Below, piece after piece: positions 39,417 to 42,380 of a DNA stretch of 42,380 nucleotides. The translations under genes and the position numbers were made by a program. The stretch's first letter is position 1. Every line of letters begins with the position of its first letter. Where the stretch lies: positions 1 through 42,380 of the forward strand of contig JAPDPR010000030.1 of NCBI GenBank assembly GCA_034506335.1. The letters are read 5' to 3'. Origin of the DNA: a candidate division KSB1 bacterium. GTDB lineage: Bacteria; Zhuqueibacterota; Zhuqueibacteria; JANLFK01; Oleimicrobiaceae. Under the pieces are notes generated by a model that saw nothing but the letters and a program-made list of their open reading frames with translations, had not been told where the DNA came from and made no database searches.

Positions 39417-42380
39417 TTCCTAAGGAATGCAAGCGCCTGGCGGAGGTAGATTTCCCGATTGCCGTGGTGAGCAAGCACGCGGCTCGGGAGAAGTCCATTC
39501 GGCATGGGCACCCGTCCACGCTGCACCTGTGGTGGGCGCGGCGGCCCCTGGCCTCCTGCCGTGCGATCCTCCTGGGGCTCTTGCTCCCCGACCCGTGCGA
39601 TCCGCACTGCCCCAAGGATTTCAAGTCGAAGGCGGCGCAGGTGCTGCTCGATGTGCAGGGGTGGAATACACCAAAACTGCAGGAGCAGGTCAAGTCCGAC
39701 AAGGGCCTGCGCCAGGCACTCCTGACGTTCATCGGCGATGTGGCCAACTGGGACGTTGCCAACAACCCGCGCTGGATCGGTGCGGCCAGGGAACTGGTCA
39801 AGGCCGCGCACCCGGACGAGACGCCCCTCGTCGTGGACCCCTTTGCCGGCGGAGGCTCCATTCCACTCGAGGCCCTGCGCCTGGGCTGCGAGGCCTTCGC
39901 AAGCGACCTGAACCCCGTGGCCTGCCTCATCCTCAAGGTCATGCTGGAGGACATCCCCCGCCACGGGCCGCAGCTCGCCGAGGAACTTCGCCGAGTCGGA
40001 GCCGAAATCAAGAAGCAGGCCGAAAAGGAACTGGCCGAGTTCTACCCCAAGGACCCTGACGGAGCCACCCCCATCGCCTACCTCTGGGCGCGCACGGTCA
40101 AGTGCGAAGCGCCGAACTGCGGCGCCGAGATACCACTTGTGCGCTCCTTCTGGCTCTGCAAGAAGCCCAACCGCAGGCGGGCGCTGCGCTACAAGCTCGT
40201 TCGCACCCCCTCGCCCTCTGAAGGAAATCAGAGCAACCCCTTTCCCCCTGGGAGAGACCAGAGCGACCCCTCTCCCTCTGGGACAGAGGAGAACAAGCCC
40301 TCTCCCTCTGGGAGAGGGCAGGGTGAGGGCTACCACGGCCCACCCGTGGTGCCGAAGGAACTGCTCGAATTCGCGCGCAACCTGCGTAAACAGCAAACCG
40401 ACGCAGAGACCAAACTCTGGTGCATGTTGCGAGATCGCCGTTTGGCCGGCGCCAAGTTCCGCCGCCAGCATCCGATTCCTCCGTACGTTGTCGATTTCTA
40501 CTGCCACGAAGCGAAGTTGGTGGTCGAGGCAGACGGCGGCCAGCATGACGATCAACGCCGGTACGACCAGGAACGAACGCGATTCCTGGAACAACGCGGC
40601 CTGCGCGTCCTGCGCTTCTGGAATCACGAGATCCTTACGGAGACGGAGGCGGTTCTTCAGCAGATATGGAATGCCCTCACCCCAACCCTCTCCCAGGGGG
40701 AGAGGGAGATGGTGCCGGAGGTCGAGTTCGAGATTTTCGAGCCGAAAAGCGAGAAGGAGGTTCCCGAGGGGACTGTTTCCCGTGCCCGGGCCAGGTGCCT
40801 GTGTTGCGGCGCGGTCCTGCCGCCGGAGCGCGTGCGCGCGCAACTGGCGGCTCAGCGCGGCGGAGCGGATGTGGTCTTCGATGCCGACGGCAACCGCAGC
40901 GGCGGGGCTCGGCTCTTGGCTGTGGTGACGCTCAATTCGGGCAACCAAGGCCGTAACTACCGCCTGCCCACGGACCGCGATTACCGGGCCGTCTGGAAGG
41001 CCCAGAAACGCCTCAAGGCGATTCTGGAGGAGTGGGAGCGCGGCGGCAAGAAGGGACTTTGCCCTGTGCCGGACGAACCGCTACCGCCGGTCGGAACCCT
41101 CGGCTTCCGCGTTCAGCGCTACGGCATGCTTCAATGGGGCGACCTCTTCACTGCGCGGCAGAAGGTGGCGCTGGTGACGCTGGCGCGGCTGGTGCGGGAA
41201 CTCACCGCAGGGACGCAGAGAGCCCAGAGCGAGGCGGTGAGGGAGGGGATGGTGCTGCAAATTACTAAGGGCGCTGATGGCAACAGTGCAGGTTCACGTT
41301 GGATGGCAGGATATGAAAACCCTGCCAACACTTTTGGACGTCAGGCGCTCCCTATCGTTTGGGACTTTTGCGAATCTTCCCCCTATGCTGATGCAAGGGG
41401 TGTGTTTCTAAGCTCCTTGGGGGCGGTTTGTGACATCGTTAGCTCAATGCAGGATTCTCACACGGGCCAAGTCCACCTCGCCGATGCGACGGAGCATCCC
41501 CTGCCCGATGCGGCCGCCACCGTGTGGTTCACCGATCCACCGTACTACGATGCGGTGCCATACGCGGACCTCTCGGACTTTTTCTTCGTCTGGCTGAAGC
41601 GCACACTGCCCGGCCATCCGCTCCTGCGCGACCCGTTCGATCCAGCCAATCCACTGACCCCCAAGAGCGCCGAAGCAGTCCAGAACGAACGTTCCACAAC
41701 CGCCGACGGCCGCCCCAAGGACAAGCACTTCTACGAAGATGCGATGGCCAAGGCCTTCGCCGAGGGCCGGCGCGTGCTCCGCGAAGATGGCGTGGCCTCC
41801 GTCGTCTTCGCCCACAAGACGACCGAAGGCTGGGAAGCGCTGCTTTCGGGCATGATCCGCGGCGGCTGGACGATCACCGGCTCCTGGCCCATTGCCACTG
41901 AAATGGCTTCGCGCCTACGTGCCCGGGATTCCGCCGCCCTCGCCACCAGCGTCCACCTCGTCTGCCGTCCGCGTCCCGACGATGCGCCCGTGGGCGACTG
42001 GGGCGAAGTGCTGCGCGAGCTGCCCAGGCGGGTCGGCGACTGGATGGAGCGGCTCCAGGCCGAGGGCATCCGCGGGGCCGATCTCGTCTTCGCCTGCATA
42101 GGCCCGGCACTGGAGATCTTCAGCCGCTACCGCAAGGTCGAGACCGCCGATGGCCGGGAGGTCAAACTGCCTGAGTTTCTGGAGAAGGTCTGGGAGGTCG
42201 TGGGCCGCACGGCGTTGGAAAACGTGCTCGGCACCGGGGAGGCCCGCGCGCGGAACGGTGTTGCCGGTGCGCTGGAAGAGGACGCCCGCCTCACGGCGCT
42301 CTTCCTCTGGACCCTGCAGTCCTCCAACGGCCCTCAGACCAGCCCTCTCCCAGAGGGCGAAGGTGACGATAACGAACCCG
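39413..42380 (+). CDS. DUF1156-type DNA methyltransferase with inserted DUF559 nuclease domain (runs off the window)
   Basis: 989 codons without a stop; the C-terminus lies beyond the right edge. The N-terminus ([39 protein letters not shown]) is the DUF1156 signature. AdoMet motif I is DPFAGGGS (142-149) and the catalytic motif IV is [19 protein letters not shown] (Asp708 first), an N6-adenine or N4-cytosine methylase order. [10 protein letters not shown]-like sequence and VWDFCE precede motif IV. Residues about 265-432 are foreign to the family. They contain four 10-residue repeats, a complete DUF559/Vsr-like domain and a second repeat, after which normal sequence ([18 protein letters not shown]) resumes in the same frame. 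Homologues of this methylase usually travel with DUF499 ATPases and helicases in defence islands. The start overlaps the HEPN stop by 4 nt. Confidence 0.87.
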   Translation, partial: MIPKECKRLAEVDFPIAVVSKHAAREKSIRHGHPSTLHLWWARRPLASCRAILLGLLLPDPCDPHCPKDFKSKAAQVLLDVQGWNTPKLQEQVKSDKGLRQALLTFIGDVANWDVANNPRWIGAARELVKAAHPDETPLVVDPFAGGGSIPLEALRLGCEAFASDLNPVACLILKVMLEDIPRHGPQLAEELRRVGAEIKKQAEKELAEFYPKDPDGATPIAYLWARTVKCEAPNCGAEIPLVRSFWLCKKPNRRRALRYKLVRTPSPSEGNQSNPFPPGRDQSDPSPSGTEENKPSPSGRGQGEGYHGPPVVPKELLEFARNLRKQQTDAETKLWCMLRDRRLAGAKFRRQHPIPPYVVDFYCHEAKLVVEADGGQHDDQRRYDQERTRFLEQRGLRVLRFWNHEILTETEAVLQQIWNALTPTLSQGEREMVPEVEFEIFEPKSEKEVPEGTVSRARARCLCCGAVLPPERVRAQLAAQRGGADVVFDADGNRSGGARLLAVVTLNSGNQGRNYRLPTDRDYRAVWKAQKRLKAILEEWERGGKKGLCPVPDEPLPPVGTLGFRVQRYGMLQWGDLFTARQKVALVTLARLVRELTAGTQRAQSEAVREGMVLQITKGADGNSAGSRWMAGYENPANTFGRQALPIVWDFCESSPYADARGVFLSSLGAVCDIVSSMQDSHTGQVHLADATEHPLPDAAATVWFTDPPYYDAVPYADLSDFFFVWLKRTLPGHPLLRDPFDPANPLTPKSAEAVQNERSTTADGRPKDKHFYEDAMAKAFAEGRRVLREDGVASVVFAHKTTEGWEALLSGMIRGGWTITGSWPIATEMASRLRARDSAALATSVHLVCRPRPDDAPVGDWGEVLRELPRRVGDWMERLQAEGIRGADLVFACIGPALEIFSRYRKVETADGREVKLPEFLEKVWEVVGRTALENVLGTGEARARNGVAGALEEDARLTALFLWTLQSSNGPQTSPLPEGEGDDNEP
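40206..40330 (+). repeat. Four 30-bp tandem repeats plus left inverted repeat
   Basis: Units begin near 40206, 40236, 40266 and 40296, each close to CCCCTCTCCCTCTGGGAGAG with a short variable tail. The period is exactly 30 bp, so each unit adds ten residues (PSPSG-like) and keeps the frame. The last unit continues into GGGCAGGGTGAGGGC, the left arm of the inverted repeat. Confidence 0.85.
40673..40706 (-). repeat. Right inverted repeat of the DUF559 cassette
   Basis: GCCCTCACCCCAACCCTCTC then CCAGGGGGAGAGGG on the plus strand is nearly the reverse complement of 40297-40330. It also contains its own short palindrome CCCTCTCCC/GGGAGAGGG. Confidence 0.8.
42343..42366 (+). repeat. Further copy of the CCCTCTCCC-type repeat at the right edge
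   Basis: CCCTCTCCCAGAGGGCGAAG followed by GTGA lies in the same methylase frame, 18-38 bases from the window end, giving SPLPEGEGD. It resembles the repeat units around the DUF559 cassette, so a second insertion or a lone repeat may begin here. Confidence 0.6.

Larger units (their letters stand above)
40205..40708 (+). mobile_element. DUF559 nuclease cassette inserted in frame in the methyltransferase
   Basis: 504 bp (168 codons) placed between two blocks that adjoin in ordinary DUF1156 proteins ([11 protein letters not shown] and [10 protein letters not shown]). The core reads [51 protein letters not shown] and [14 protein letters not shown]: the Vsr-like DUF559 fold with its acidic residues kept. 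The core is flanked by an imperfect terminal inverted repeat of about 34 bp (40297-40330 and 40673-40706). DUF559 genes bordered by CCCTCTCCC/GGGAGAGGG repeats are scattered in many bacterial genomes, so I read this as a copy of such an element. Confidence 0.8.

Noticed and set aside
40206-40330. CRISPR array from 30-bp periodic repeats
   Set aside because: Units are contiguous and degenerate with no unique spacers, are in coding frame, and match the border repeats of a DUF559 element.
40205-40708. Intein or group I/II intron in the methylase
   Set aside because: No splicing-junction residues (Cys/Ser start, His-Asn end) and no intron structure. The nuclease is DUF559, not LAGLIDADG or HNH in an intein frame, and the reading frame passes through.
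39305-40948. 547-codon minus-strand frame
   Set aside because: Antisense to the methylase; its repeated [11 protein letters not shown]-like sequence is only the complement of the CCCTCTCCC repeats.

Overview
The window is GC-rich (AT-rich only at promoters) and reads as the chromosome of a Gram-negative, largely anaerobic bacterium. Evidence for this is LptD (lipopolysaccharide export), several signal-peptide proteins, ferredoxin-dependent 2-oxoacid oxidation and Hdr-type flavin/iron-sulfur enzymes. Many putative promoters are good sigma-70 matches with 17-nt spacers. The mix of lptD, group III PFK, Kor/Hdr genes and plant-polysaccharide enzymes would fit an FCB-type or KSB1-like lineage. That placement is inference; no 16S or universal marker is present.

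Layout. Positions 1-7025 (minus strand) hold a partial lptD, rarA, a two-TM-type potassium channel, a UPF0316 membrane protein, ribokinase, galactokinase, a terminator, and tRNA-Glu and tRNA-His. Positions 7030-7460 are a GC-rich intergenic stretch with a family of hairpins that share one loop sequence. Positions 7462-14795 (plus) hold a membrane-anchored metallophosphoesterase with an inserted domain, xylulokinase, a POT-type transporter, a secreted pectinesterase and a secreted CE1-like esterase. This looks like a sugar and pectin utilisation neighbourhood. Positions 14822-15107 carry a decayed remnant of an RND efflux permease.

Positions 15280-32996 (minus) hold a large redox cluster. In transcription order it is sucC, sucD, korD, korA, korB, korC, hdrC, hdrB, a tandem HdrA, mvhD, an HdrD-like protein, an outer-membrane-like protein, an HdrA-MvhD fusion, a 45-residue zinc ribbon and a large two-domain GlnE/GlnD-like nucleotidyltransferase. 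Both hdrA genes carry an in-frame UGA at the position of a conserved Cys. Each UGA is followed, 20 nt later, by the same 7-bp stem with a GGUC loop, and one base pair covaries between the two. I read both as selenocysteine codons. Together the genes suggest oxidation (or reductive formation) of 2-oxoglutarate/succinyl-CoA with ferredoxin, linked to Hdr-type electron bifurcation or confurcation. A perfect TTGACA-N17-TATAAT promoter lies about 320 nt upstream of sucC. The interval contains strong secondary structure ending in a terminator-like hairpin, so it may encode a separate small RNA or an attenuator.

Positions 33495-34865 hold a divergent promoter, a 6-phosphofructokinase with PPi-type active-site residues, and a terminator. 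From 34914 to the right edge there is a probable anti-phage operon. It has its own promoter and long leader, then a large SNF2-type helicase with a C-terminal DUF3883-like domain, an MNT nucleotidyltransferase, a HEPN protein, and a DUF1156-type DNA methyltransferase that runs off the window. All four genes overlap at their start/stop codons. The methyltransferase contains an in-frame insertion: four 30-bp tandem repeats, a complete DUF559/Vsr-like nuclease domain, and a flanking inverted repeat. In effect a mobile nuclease cassette has been spliced into the methylase. The two selenoprotein HdrA genes and this cassette-bearing defence operon are the most interesting parts of the window.
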